A stretch of 31,617 bases of DNA from a virus. Of this stretch, positions 13,781-20,387 are shown in pieces. The notes under the pieces are model-generated. The model did no database searches, had not been told where the DNA came from, and was given only the letters and a program-made list of their open reading frames with translations. The stretch lies in IMG/VR virus record IMGVR_UViG_3300030099_004560, positions 1 to 31,617 of that record, one strand, 5' to 3'. Every line of letters begins with the position of its first letter. The first letter of the stretch is position 1. Made by a program: the position numbers and the translations under genes.

Positions 13781-14035
13781 ATGGGTATGGGGATTTCGGG
13801 CTCAAGGGTAAAAACAGGGCCAAAAAAATCAAAAGTCCAAGTCACTTACATGCGTAAAGGTGGTGCGGCGTCTAGTAAAAGCAAGGGCAGTAAAATTTGT
13901 CCTGAAGGTAAGGCGTGGGCAAAGCGAACTTTTGACACATACCCCTCTGCTTACGCTAATTTAGCCGCTAGTAAATATTGCAAAGACCCTAATTATGCTA
14001 AGAAATCAAAAGGTGGCAAAAGAAAAGGGAAGTAA
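13781..14035 (+). CDS. Small Lys-rich protein with conserved Cys motif
   Basis: 84 residues; ATG 13781 (a second in-frame ATG is at 13787). It is extremely basic at both ends (KTGPKKSKVQVTYMRKGG, KKSKGGKRKGK). The centre reads ICPEGKAWAKRTFDTYPSAYAN followed by LAASKYCKDPNYAK. This core, with two cysteines and an aromatic WAKRTF/PSAYA block, is a recurring small domain in cyanophages and other marine phages without a known function. The gene belongs to a run of basic proteins (13304-15817) that could be packaged with the DNA. Confidence 0.8.
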   Translation: MGMGISGSRVKTGPKKSKVQVTYMRKGGAASSKSKGSKICPEGKAWAKRTFDTYPSAYANLAASKYCKDPNYAKKSKGGKRKGK

Positions 14036-14044
14036 GGTTCTGAA

Positions 14045-14191
14045 ATGGCTGAATTAACTGTTGCTCAGAAACGAAAGATGATAGCTGAATTGCGTAAAGC
14101 ATCTAAACTACACGCTGGTCAAGCAGACCGTTTAGAAAAAACTTTGCCGGGTTCAAAAAAATCTGGAAAAAAAGGCAATGGGCGAACTTAA
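14045..14191 (+). CDS. Very small basic helical protein
   Basis: 48 residues: ATG at 14045 and TAA at 14189-14191. The N-terminal 34 residues form one charged helix (MAELTVAQKRKMIAELRKAS), and the tail is GSKKSGKKGNGRT. It overlaps the next gene by 14 bases. It was judged real because of the ordered spacing and overlap with its neighbours, and because its helical, lysine-rich character matches theirs. Function unknown. Confidence 0.6.
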   Translation: MAELTVAQKRKMIAELRKASKLHAGQADRLEKTLPGSKKSGKKGNGRT

Positions 14192-14501
14192 AAATTGGCT
14201 GGACCAAGATTGGGTCCGTATTGATAGCAGTGGAAACATTGTTGGTGAATGCGGCACCTCTAAAGATAAAAAACGTCCAGATCGTTGTTTGCCTCGTTCT
14301 AAAGCCAACAGCTTGAGCAAATCCGAACGTGCCTCTACAGCGCGTAAAAAGAAGCGTGAGGGCGCGAAAGGTAAGCAAGTCGTAGCTAATACTAAAGCCG
14401 CTAAAGTCCGCAAAGCCGCCAATGGTGGAGAAATACGTAAAAATCACCGGGGTTGTGGTGCCGTGATGCCGGAGCGTAGAAAAAAGACTAGGTATGACTA
14501 G
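14178..14501 (+). CDS. Basic phage protein of the 'LxxWxxxDWVxID' type
   Basis: 107 residues, starting inside the preceding gene. The N-terminal block MGELKNWLDQDWVRIDSSGN is followed by a cysteine pair around GECGTSKDKKRPDRCLPRSKA (C at about 26 and 38) and the helix LSKSERASTARKKKREG. I recall this arrangement as a conserved uncharacterised family in cyanophages (DUF5872-like; the exact name is from memory). The C-terminal 35 residues are basic with a further cysteine (NHRGCGAVMPERRKKTRYD). The strong positive charge and Cys motif suggest nucleic-acid or metal binding. Confidence 0.75.
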   Translation: MGELKNWLDQDWVRIDSSGNIVGECGTSKDKKRPDRCLPRSKANSLSKSERASTARKKKREGAKGKQVVANTKAAKVRKAANGGEIRKNHRGCGAVMPERRKKTRYD

Positions 14502-14503
14502 TC

Positions 14504-15097
14504 ATGGACCTAGAACAAAAAGTCATTGAAGAAATAAAAGAATGGGCAAACCAAGTTCTAGATAAGCCTAACTCTTTTTTTAACAACCTTCCGGCGTGTC
14601 CTTACGCCAGAAAAGCTTTTTTATCTGACAAAGTAGGTTTTTCGTTTAGTTACGAAAAATCTATGCACCACTTATACACAGTTTTGTCACAGTTTGATGA
14701 CACCTACGATGTAATTTTGTGTGTGCAATTTGATTTTGTGAGTGAATCACAAGAATTTCATGATTACATCGGGGCTTTGAATGACGCCATAGCTACAGGC
14801 ACTTTTGTGCAAAAAGACTTGTGGGTCATGGGCTTTCACCCGTATGACGAAGGCGAAGAGGCATTTGACCAAGAATTTGATTATTTAGTGGACGAGCCAT
14901 ACGCCATGTTTTTTGTGCAACGGCTTTCCACTATTGAAAAATCGGCAGAAATGCTGAGAGAAAAGGGGTACTATGATCAGTACCTAAATGACCCAGAAAC
15001 CGCTGGTTTGTGGGATGAGCGTCAGGAACTATATAGGAGACTCTGTGATGCCGGGAATGAGAAATGGTATGGCCAAGAAAAAAGCCAAGCCTGTTAA
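14504..15097 (+). CDS. Unknown acidic protein with CPYA motif
   Basis: 197 residues, beginning two bases after its neighbour. In contrast to the basic proteins around it, this one is acidic. Conserved-looking features are NLPACPYARKAFLSDKVGF (about 28-46), the aromatic-acidic stretch LWVMGFHPYDEGEEAFDQEFDYLVDEPYAMFFVQRLS (about 105-145) and LREKGYYDQYL. The 'LPxCPYAxKA' start recalls proteins of the DUF1415 kind, but I cannot confirm this. The last 50 bases overlap the next gene in another frame. Similar proteins occur in phages without assigned function; an enzymatic role on a small molecule is possible. Confidence 0.75.
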   Translation: MDLEQKVIEEIKEWANQVLDKPNSFFNNLPACPYARKAFLSDKVGFSFSYEKSMHHLYTVLSQFDDTYDVILCVQFDFVSESQEFHDYIGALNDAIATGTFVQKDLWVMGFHPYDEGEEAFDQEFDYLVDEPYAMFFVQRLSTIEKSAEMLREKGYYDQYLNDPETAGLWDERQELYRRLCDAGNEKWYGQEKSQAC

Positions 15098-15398
15098 GAA
15101 AATGCGTGGCGGTGGTAATCCAAAAGCGAAAGCCAAGCCTGTTAAGAAAAGAAACGGCGGCGAGGCCATGATGGACCCCCCGCCTAAAGCAAAAGCACTG
15201 CCTAAGAAAATGCGTGGCGGTGGCATGGCAATGAAGGACAAACCCCCCGGCCTAAGAGGCGGTGGTAATCCAAAAGCAAAAGCCAAGCCTGTTAAGAAAA
15301 GAGGTGGCGGCGGCGTAAAAGCCAAGAAAAAAGCCAAGCCTATTAAAAGAGGCATGGGCGGTGCCGTAGTCCGTAGTAGCTCAAAGAAGTCTTTGTAG
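15048..15398 (+). CDS. Repetitive lysine/glycine-rich, histone-tail-like protein
   Basis: 116 residues from ATG 15048, with AGGAGA (15035-15040) seven bases upstream; the frame is open further upstream but inside the preceding gene. Most of the protein consists of repeats of the form KAKAKPVKK-(M)RGGG, at least four times, with little other content and a final SSSKKSL. The composition (Lys, Ala, Pro, Gly, Arg) resembles histone H1 tails and would bind DNA or RNA non-specifically. Part is encoded by a 44-base DNA duplication. It overlaps its upstream neighbour by 50 bases. A role in condensing packaged DNA or as an internal virion protein is a guess. Confidence 0.75.
   Translation: MPGMRNGMAKKKAKPVKKMRGGGNPKAKAKPVKKRNGGEAMMDPPPKAKALPKKMRGGGMAMKDKPPGLRGGGNPKAKAKPVKKRGGGGVKAKKKAKPIKRGMGGAVVRSSSKKSL
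15108..15301 (+). repeat. Two 44-base direct repeats in the Lys/Gly-rich gene
   Basis: Bases 15108-15151 and 15258-15301 are identical except for one position (G at 15128, A at 15278). They encode the GGNPKAKAKPVKKR unit and show recent internal duplication by recombination or slippage. Confidence 0.85.
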
Positions 15399-15400
15399 CC

Positions 15401-15817
15401 ATGAAAAAGGACTTAAAGCCTGTTCCAAAGGGGAACAAAGGTTTGCCAAAACTACCGACTGAGGTCCGAAACAAGATGGGCTTCATGAAGCACGGTGGTC
15501 CGGTAAACGCACACAAACAGGAAGCTATGAGCCCTTGTCCAAAGCCACGGGTCCGAGGTTATGAAAAAGGTGGTGGTGTGACTCTGCCTAGGTCAGAAAC
15601 AACCATTATCCCTGATCACGAAGGTCCTAGAAAGGACAGTGATTATTATGATTACCTTAGCTCTGCTGAAAAATCGGGGTCGGCAGGGGCTGGAGCGGTA
15701 AGAGGTATTGGTTCTGGTTTAGGTAAAGGTAAGCCTGTTCTCCCGAAAAAAAAGCCTAAACGAAAAACTGACGACGAGCGATTGTTAGAGAAAATCAGAA
15801 AAAAGGCTAAAGAATGA
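15401..15817 (+). CDS. Basic disordered protein, unknown
   Basis: 138 residues, starting two bases after its neighbour and overlapping the next ATG by 4 bases. The N-terminal LPKLPTEVRNKMGFMKHGG is a block I associate with several marine phage proteins. The middle contains CPKPRVRGYEKGGG and ETTIIPDHEG, and the C-terminus is strongly basic and helical (KPVLPKKKPKRKTDDERL, then LEKIRKKAKE). Nothing suggests an enzyme. It ends the run of basic genes and precedes the head-tail adaptor genes, so a structural role near the connector is possible. Confidence 0.75.
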   Translation: MKKDLKPVPKGNKGLPKLPTEVRNKMGFMKHGGPVNAHKQEAMSPCPKPRVRGYEKGGGVTLPRSETTIIPDHEGPRKDSDYYDYLSSAEKSGSAGAGAVRGIGSGLGKGKPVLPKKKPKRKTDDERLLEKIRKKAKE

Positions 15818-16482
15818 CTACGTCAGGTTCAACAGACTTTGAGTTAGATGTAAGTGACTACATCGAAGAGGCTTATGAACGCTGTGGGCTAGAAGTCCGC
15901 ACGGGTTATGACCTTAAAACTGCAAAAAGGTCGTTGAACTTGATGTTGGCCGATTGGGCAAACCGGGGTTTGAATCAATGGACAATTGAGCAAACAACGG
16001 TTTCGCTTACCGAAGACACTGCTGAGTATACGCTTGGAGCATCCACCATTGACGTGCTGGACGCCGTCATACGAAGAAGTGGAACAGATTTTGCGCTGGA
16101 ACGGATTAGTAGGGGCGATTACATCAATATACCCACTAAAACGACCAAAGCACGTCCTTCTCAGTTCTTTGTAGATCGGCAAATCAACCCTGTGTTGAAG
16201 CTGTGGCCTGTACCTGAAAACAGCACAGACACAGTCATTATTGACAAGCTTGTACGTATGGATGACGCAGACACGTTTACAAACACCATGGATTTGCCGT
16301 TTCGGTTTTACCCTTGTTTGGCCGCAGGTTTGGCGTATTACCTTTCAATGAAACGTGCCCCTGAACGCGTACAGCTTCTCAAGGCGGTCTATGAAGAAGA
16401 GTTTGACAGGGCCGCATCTGAGGATAGGGACAGGTCTTCTTTTAACATTCAACCCTCAATGGCTTACTCAAGGATTCTGTAA
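15814..16482 (+). CDS. Head-tail adaptor / tail accessory factor (P22 gp4-like)
   Basis: 222 residues, overlapping the upstream gene by 4 bases. The features YIEEAYERCGLEVRTGYDLKTAKRSLNLMLADWANRGLNQW (about 16-57), a beta middle part (TAEYTLGASTIDVLDAVIRRSG) and a C-terminal helical block (FRFYPCLAAGLAYYLSMKRAPERVQLLKAVYEEEFDRA) match what I know of P22 gp4-type tail accessory factors. These form the first ring beneath the portal and close the vertex after packaging. The pairing with a P22-type portal and a later adaptor gene supports the call. Confidence 0.78.
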   Translation: MTTSGSTDFELDVSDYIEEAYERCGLEVRTGYDLKTAKRSLNLMLADWANRGLNQWTIEQTTVSLTEDTAEYTLGASTIDVLDAVIRRSGTDFALERISRGDYINIPTKTTKARPSQFFVDRQINPVLKLWPVPENSTDTVIIDKLVRMDDADTFTNTMDLPFRFYPCLAAGLAYYLSMKRAPERVQLLKAVYEEEFDRAASEDRDRSSFNIQPSMAYSRIL

Positions 16483-16841
16483 TGGCTAGGTTTGCTAACG
16501 GTAAGTTTGCATACGGCATATCAGATCGCTCGGGCTTTCGTTACAAGCTAAACGAAATGAAACGTGAGTGGACGGGGATGTTGGTGGGTCCTGATGAGTA
16601 TGAGCCAAAACACCCCCAGCTAGAGCCTCGTAGGAAAGCTGTGGACCCACAAGCTTTGTTAAACCCTAGACCACAGCCAGACAATCCAACCAGTGCTTTT
16701 TTGGTTAAGACTACAAATGGTATTAGCTATTTGGGTAATGGAAATTGGTCTACCTCGGGTGTAGCTCAGTTGCCATCAGAGCTTGATGCGACCGACGCTC
16801 TGACAGGCTCTGTAGGCTCAGTTACGGTGACTACCTCATGA
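16482..16841 (+). CDS. Small structural protein with GSVGSVTV tail
   Basis: 119 residues; start and upstream stop share TAATG. The first 55 residues are basic and aromatic (GKFAYGISDRSGFRYKLNEM, KREWTGMLVGPDEYEPKHPQLEPRRK), a pattern I know from small virion proteins of marine phages, followed by a proline-rich linker. The end, ALTGSVGSVTVTTS, is nearly the same as the end of the protein at 29352-29651 and matches the repeat of the protein at 25698-26483. It lies between two adaptor genes and is coupled to both, so it is probably part of the connector or tail. Confidence 0.75.
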   Translation: MARFANGKFAYGISDRSGFRYKLNEMKREWTGMLVGPDEYEPKHPQLEPRRKAVDPQALLNPRPQPDNPTSAFLVKTTNGISYLGNGNWSTSGVAQLPSELDATDALTGSVGSVTVTTS

Positions 16842-17485
16842 GTTTTACTTTTGGTGAATTAAAACAGGCCATAAAAGATTACACGGAAAACGACGAAACG
16901 ACGTTTACCAATAATCTCCCTGTGTTTATCCGCAATGCTGAAGAGCGCATTCTCAAAAATGTACAGCTTTCGGAGTTTCGTAAAAATGTGGTGGGGACTT
17001 CTACCGCTTCTAATCAGTTTTTAGATTGCCCGTCTGATTTTTTGGCCCCGTTTTCGCTTTCTTTTGAAGTTTCTTCGTCCAAAATTTTTGTTGAATATAA
17101 AGACGTTAATTTTTTGCAGACGTTTAACCCAAACAGTAGCACCACAGGGACGCCTAGATACTACGCGATGTTTGATAGCAGTAATTTTATTTTAGCGCCT
17201 ACTCCAGATGCCGCTTTGACCGCGGAGCTACACTATTACTACCGACCCGCCAGTTTGACCAGTTTGAGCGATACAAGTCAGTCATGGCTTAGTGAAAACG
17301 CGCCCTTGGCGCTGTTATACGGCAGTTTGCTAGAGGCGTACACCTTTATGAAAGGTGAGCAGGATGTTCTAGCTCTGTACACTGCTCAATTGCAAAACGC
17401 TCTTATTGGTATGAAGCAGTTTGGAGAATCTAAAGAAGTGACGGATCAATATATGACCGGCATGGTCATAAGGCCTAAACAATGA
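16838..17485 (+). CDS. Adaptor protein (tail connector, SU10/T7 gp11-like)
   Basis: 215 residues, overlapping the upstream gene by 4 bases. The N-terminal helix FGELKQAIKDYTENDETTFTNNLPVFIRNAEERILKNVQLSEFRK and the CPSDFLAPFSL turn fit the connector family that includes phage SU10 and T7 gp11-type adaptors. The same holds for the strand-rich middle (KIFVEYKDVNFLQTFNP, RYYAMFDSSNFILAPTP) and the C-terminal helical part (ALLYGSLLEAYTFMKGEQDVLALYTAQLQNAL). These form a ring between portal or first adaptor and the tail nozzle. Presence of two adaptors in tandem with gp10-like and P22-like proteins supports a short tail. Confidence 0.8.
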   Translation: MSFTFGELKQAIKDYTENDETTFTNNLPVFIRNAEERILKNVQLSEFRKNVVGTSTASNQFLDCPSDFLAPFSLSFEVSSSKIFVEYKDVNFLQTFNPNSSTTGTPRYYAMFDSSNFILAPTPDAALTAELHYYYRPASLTSLSDTSQSWLSENAPLALLYGSLLEAYTFMKGEQDVLALYTAQLQNALIGMKQFGESKEVTDQYMTGMVIRPKQ

Positions 17486-17772
17486 ACTTTGAAGGGGTTA
17501 CACTATCACCGGGCATAGTCGAAGTTCAGACTACTCAACATCGTGGTTTCACCCCGGAAGAGGTGGCTGACCGATGCTTAACCAAACTTCTTAGCGTTTC
17601 TGATACGGCACCGCCCGCTATCAGAGATCAAGCGATAGCTTATAAGGAGCATATGAGAGCGGTTCTTGTCTTCTACATGAAGGAAGCCGTTCAAAGCGAC
17701 AGGACTACTGTTAACAACGCTCTGCTTGATGCAGGGCACAAAGATTTGGCTGAACTTATCGGGAGATTATGA
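17482..17772 (+). CDS. Small helical structural protein, unknown
   Basis: 96 residues, overlapping the adaptor stop by 4 bases. The N-terminal motif EVQTTQHRGFTPEEVADRCLTKLLSVSDTAPPAIRDQAIAYKEHM is a recurring sequence of small phage proteins encoded near tail or connector genes. The rest is helical (LVFYMKEAVQSDRTTVNNAL, then DAGHKDLAELI). No enzyme motif is visible. The coupling to the adaptor gene suggests a virion or assembly factor; I do not know a proven function. Confidence 0.78.
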   Translation: MNFEGVTLSPGIVEVQTTQHRGFTPEEVADRCLTKLLSVSDTAPPAIRDQAIAYKEHMRAVLVFYMKEAVQSDRTTVNNALLDAGHKDLAELIGRL

Positions 17773-17773
17773 C

Positions 17774-18220
17774 ATGGCCTTCTCAGGAAATTTTATGTGT
17801 ACCAGCTTTAAGCAAGAACTGCTTCAGGCCAAACACGATTTTACAAATAGCTCTGGCGATACGTACAAGCTGGCAATGTACACCAACTCTGCTAGTTTTA
17901 ATGCGTCAACCACGGCGTATACAACCAGCAATGAGATTAGCGGAACAGGCTACTCAGCGGGTGGGGGAACACTGACCAACGTGACCCCGACCACTTCGGG
18001 AACTACGGCCTTGACCGACTTTGCCGATCTCACGTTCTCCAGTAGCACCCTGACGGCGCGTGGAGCCTTGATTTATAACACCACGACAGGTAGTGGCAGC
18101 GGAACTACTAACACCGTGCTTGTTCTGGATTTTGGCGCTGATAAGTCATCAAGCTCTGGTGACTTTACGATTGTGTTCCCAACGGCTGACGCATCTAACG
18201 CTATTATTAGGATCGCATAA
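17774..18220 (+). CDS. Small beta-rich tail or virion protein
   Basis: 148 residues from ATG 17774 (GGGAGA at 17761-17766 well spaced); an upstream in-frame ATG at 17726 lies within the previous gene and is less likely. Typical start MAFSGNFMCTSFKQELLQAKHDF, followed by thr/ser-rich beta sequence (YKLAMYTNSASFNASTTAYTT, GTGYSAGGGTL, LTARGALIYNTTTG, TVLVLDFG) and an end in FPTADASNAIIRIA. Proteins of this form are common in marine phage tail modules and are annotated as hypothetical. It comes just before the fibre genes, which suggests a tail component. Confidence 0.78.
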   Translation: MAFSGNFMCTSFKQELLQAKHDFTNSSGDTYKLAMYTNSASFNASTTAYTTSNEISGTGYSAGGGTLTNVTPTTSGTTALTDFADLTFSSSTLTARGALIYNTTTGSGSGTTNTVLVLDFGADKSSSSGDFTIVFPTADASNAIIRIA

Positions 18221-18222
18221 TC

Positions 18223-19248
18223 ATGGCCTTGGTCGTTGCTGATCGCGTAAAAGAAACCACCACATCGACAGGTACAGGCGCGATTACGCTCGGGGGTGCA
18301 GAATCCAACTTCCGCACCTTTTCGTCTGTCCTGTCGGATGCGGACACCACTTACTACGCCATCATTGATGACAACAACGTCGCTTTTGAGGTTGGTCTAG
18401 GCACTTATGCAAGTAGCGGTAACACGATAACCCGCACCACGGTTCTTGCCAGTTCCAATAGCAACAATGCCGTGAACTTTAGTGCGGGAACCAAAGATGT
18501 GTTCCTGACCTATCCTGCGGATAAGTCTGTAAACAGAGACGCCTCGGGTAATGTCTCGGTTAGCGGCGGTGTAACGGCAACATCTTTTACTGGCCCTGTC
18601 ACAGCTACTCAGGTAGACCTGACCGGACAGGGTGATCTTCGTTTACAAGATAGTTCTGGCGGCGAGTACGTGGCTTTGCAGGCGGCTTCGACGCTAGGCT
18701 CTAGCTACACGTTAACTTTGCCTACAAGCGATGGTAGTGCAGATCAAGTTCTTCAAACAGATGGGTCAGGAGTTTTAAGCTGGGTTACTCATGGCATTAC
18801 TCATTTAGATACTTGGCGAATAACGTCAAACATTACATCCGATGCAGTTCCAATTACTACTTGGTCAAATAGTGCAGCATATCCAAATTTGCAGCCTACT
18901 TTGGGTACGGCAATGTCTCTTAGCAGCGGACTTTTTACTTTTCCCGTTACAGGATATTGGGAAGTACAGTTTTTTGGACAATATTATAATACTGGAAGCG
19001 ATAATATGGGCATTGGTATACAAGCGTACGAAGCCGATGGAACTCTTAGGAGCGTGTCCGTCGCCGCTGTAGGAGAAACTGCTTCATATTATAATCAGAT
19101 AAATCTTACCTCTTATTTAAATATTACAAATGTTTCTACTCAAAAAGTACGATTTTTTGCAAATAGTATAGTAAGTGGAAGACTTGAAGGCGCCACAGAT
19201 CGAGATAAAACATATGTTGTATTCAAGCGCATTGCAGGCTCGGTTTAA
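18223..19248 (+). CDS. Tail fibre with C1q/TNF-like C-terminal domain
   Basis: 341 residues. The N-terminal domain (1-105: ALVVADRVKETTTSTGTGAI, FEVGLGTYASSGNTITRTT, VFLTYPADK) is a phage virion attachment domain. A fibre-shaft region follows (about 110-190, ending LQTDGSGVLSW). The last 150 residues (from about 194: WRITSNITSD..., GLFTFPVTGYWEVQFFGQYY, DKTYVVFKRIAGSV) have the strand pattern of C1q/TNF-like jelly-roll tips that bind receptors. Bases from about 18790 to 19248 are clearly richer in A and T than the N-terminal half, as expected of an acquired tip domain. The neighbour at 19331 is a paralogue lacking this domain. Confidence 0.8.
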   Translation: MALVVADRVKETTTSTGTGAITLGGAESNFRTFSSVLSDADTTYYAIIDDNNVAFEVGLGTYASSGNTITRTTVLASSNSNNAVNFSAGTKDVFLTYPADKSVNRDASGNVSVSGGVTATSFTGPVTATQVDLTGQGDLRLQDSSGGEYVALQAASTLGSSYTLTLPTSDGSADQVLQTDGSGVLSWVTHGITHLDTWRITSNITSDAVPITTWSNSAAYPNLQPTLGTAMSLSSGLFTFPVTGYWEVQFFGQYYNTGSDNMGIGIQAYEADGTLRSVSVAAVGETASYYNQINLTSYLNITNVSTQKVRFFANSIVSGRLEGATDRDKTYVVFKRIAGSV

Positions 19249-19330
19249 AAAAGACTAGGAGATAGCCAATAGTTGAAAGTTCTACTTCTTGGGAGCTGGT
19301 GGATTAAATCAAGGCTAATTGGAGAAAACA

Positions 19331-19993
19331 ATGGCACTTGTCATTAAAGACAGAGTAAAAGAGACAACAACGACCACCGGCACGGGAAACATTGCCTTGG
19401 GCGGCGCGGTCAACAACTTTGTCACGTTTTCTTCTGTTCTGTCAAACAGTGATACAACTTACTACGCGATTGTAGACAGCAATAACTCTGACTTTGAGGT
19501 GGGGCTGGGAACATACGCCAGTAGCGGCAACACAATCGCTAGAACCACCGTGCTTGCAAGCTCTAACAGCGGTTCTGCTGTTGATTTGTCAGCAGGAAGC
19601 AAGGTTATTTTTTGCGCCTTCCCAGCCGACAAAGCGGTGGTTGAAGACGCCAACGGTGTAGTGTCAATAGAAAATTTGCAGTTTGACACTAACGCGATCA
19701 AGTCTACAAACACCAACGGCAACATACAGCTATTTCCGTCAGGGACAGGCTTTACAGAGCTTTACGGCAATACCAATGCTGGTGCTATCCGGTTTAATTG
19801 CGAGTCAAACAGCCACGGTGTAACCCTTAAAGGGCCACCCCACAGTGCCTCTGCCACTTACAGCCTAGAGCTTCCAAATGCAGATGGAACAAGCGGTCAG
19901 GCGTTACTGACAGATGGCTCTGGCAAACTGTCATTTGGAGCCGCAGGGATTAACACAGGCAAAGCCATTGCGATGGCTATTGTATTTGGATAG
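19331..19993 (+). CDS. Tail fibre paralogue without the C-terminal tip domain
   Basis: 220 residues from ATG 19331, with GGAG at 19321-19324. The first 105 residues closely match the N-terminus of the previous gene (DRVKETTTTTGTGNIALGG; FEVGLGTYASSGNTIARTTVLASSNS; FPADK). A shaft part follows (NTNGNIQLFPSGTGFTELYG, YSLELPNADGTSGQALLTDGSGKLSFG), but instead of a C1q-like domain it ends after 15 residues in IAMAIVFG. It arose by duplication of the gene upstream, or lost its tip. It could serve as a spacer or hetero-oligomer partner of the longer fibre. Confidence 0.78.
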   Translation: MALVIKDRVKETTTTTGTGNIALGGAVNNFVTFSSVLSNSDTTYYAIVDSNNSDFEVGLGTYASSGNTIARTTVLASSNSGSAVDLSAGSKVIFCAFPADKAVVEDANGVVSIENLQFDTNAIKSTNTNGNIQLFPSGTGFTELYGNTNAGAIRFNCESNSHGVTLKGPPHSASATYSLELPNADGTSGQALLTDGSGKLSFGAAGINTGKAIAMAIVFG

Positions 19994-20003
19994 GAGCTAA
20001 GAG

Positions 20004-20378
20004 ATGGCGGCACCAAACATTGTCAATGTCAGTACAATTACAGGCAAATCGTTTTACCTTGCGCTAGCCAACACAAGCGCAACTGCGCTGGTCAGCAACG
20101 CTGCATCAAGTGGTAAAGTTTTCAAGATCAACATGATTCAGGTTGCCAATGTCGATGGGTCTGTAGCCTGTGATGTGACCGTTAAGTATCACACACAAGA
20201 TGATATTGGTGGCACGGGATATGCCTTGGTGTCTACCGTATCCGTTCCACAGGATTCGGCACTGGTTGTTTTAGACAAAAACACAGCCATGTATCTTGAA
20301 GAAGACCGATCCATCTCTGTCACAGCAGGGACGGCAAATGATCTTGAGGTTCTTGTTAGCTACGAAGAAATTAGCTAG
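20004..20378 (+). CDS. Small beta-rich virion protein, unknown
   Basis: 124 residues, with TAGGAG upstream of ATG. The sequence alternates strands and turns (FYLALANTSATALVSNA, KVFKINMIQVANVDGSVACDV, TVKYHTQDDIGGTGYALVST, SALVVLDKNTAMYLEEDRSISV, LEVLVSYEEIS). This arrangement is familiar from many marine phages, where the protein is located among tail fibre genes; it may form a small jelly-roll or Ig-like domain. No enzymatic features. It lies between the fibre pair and the three propeller-like genes. Confidence 0.78.
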   Translation: MAAPNIVNVSTITGKSFYLALANTSATALVSNAASSGKVFKINMIQVANVDGSVACDVTVKYHTQDDIGGTGYALVSTVSVPQDSALVVLDKNTAMYLEEDRSISVTAGTANDLEVLVSYEEIS

Positions 20379-20387
20379 GTCTGAGCC

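Noticed and set aside
15108-15301. Spaced repeats considered as a CRISPR-like array
   Set aside because: Only two long copies, in frame within a coding repeat protein, with no regular spacers and no cas genes.
19273-19315. Short stretch reading like a Rossmann start (KVLLLG, then GAGGLNQG in another frame)
   Set aside because: Only about 15 codons split between two frames; too short to call a gene remnant.
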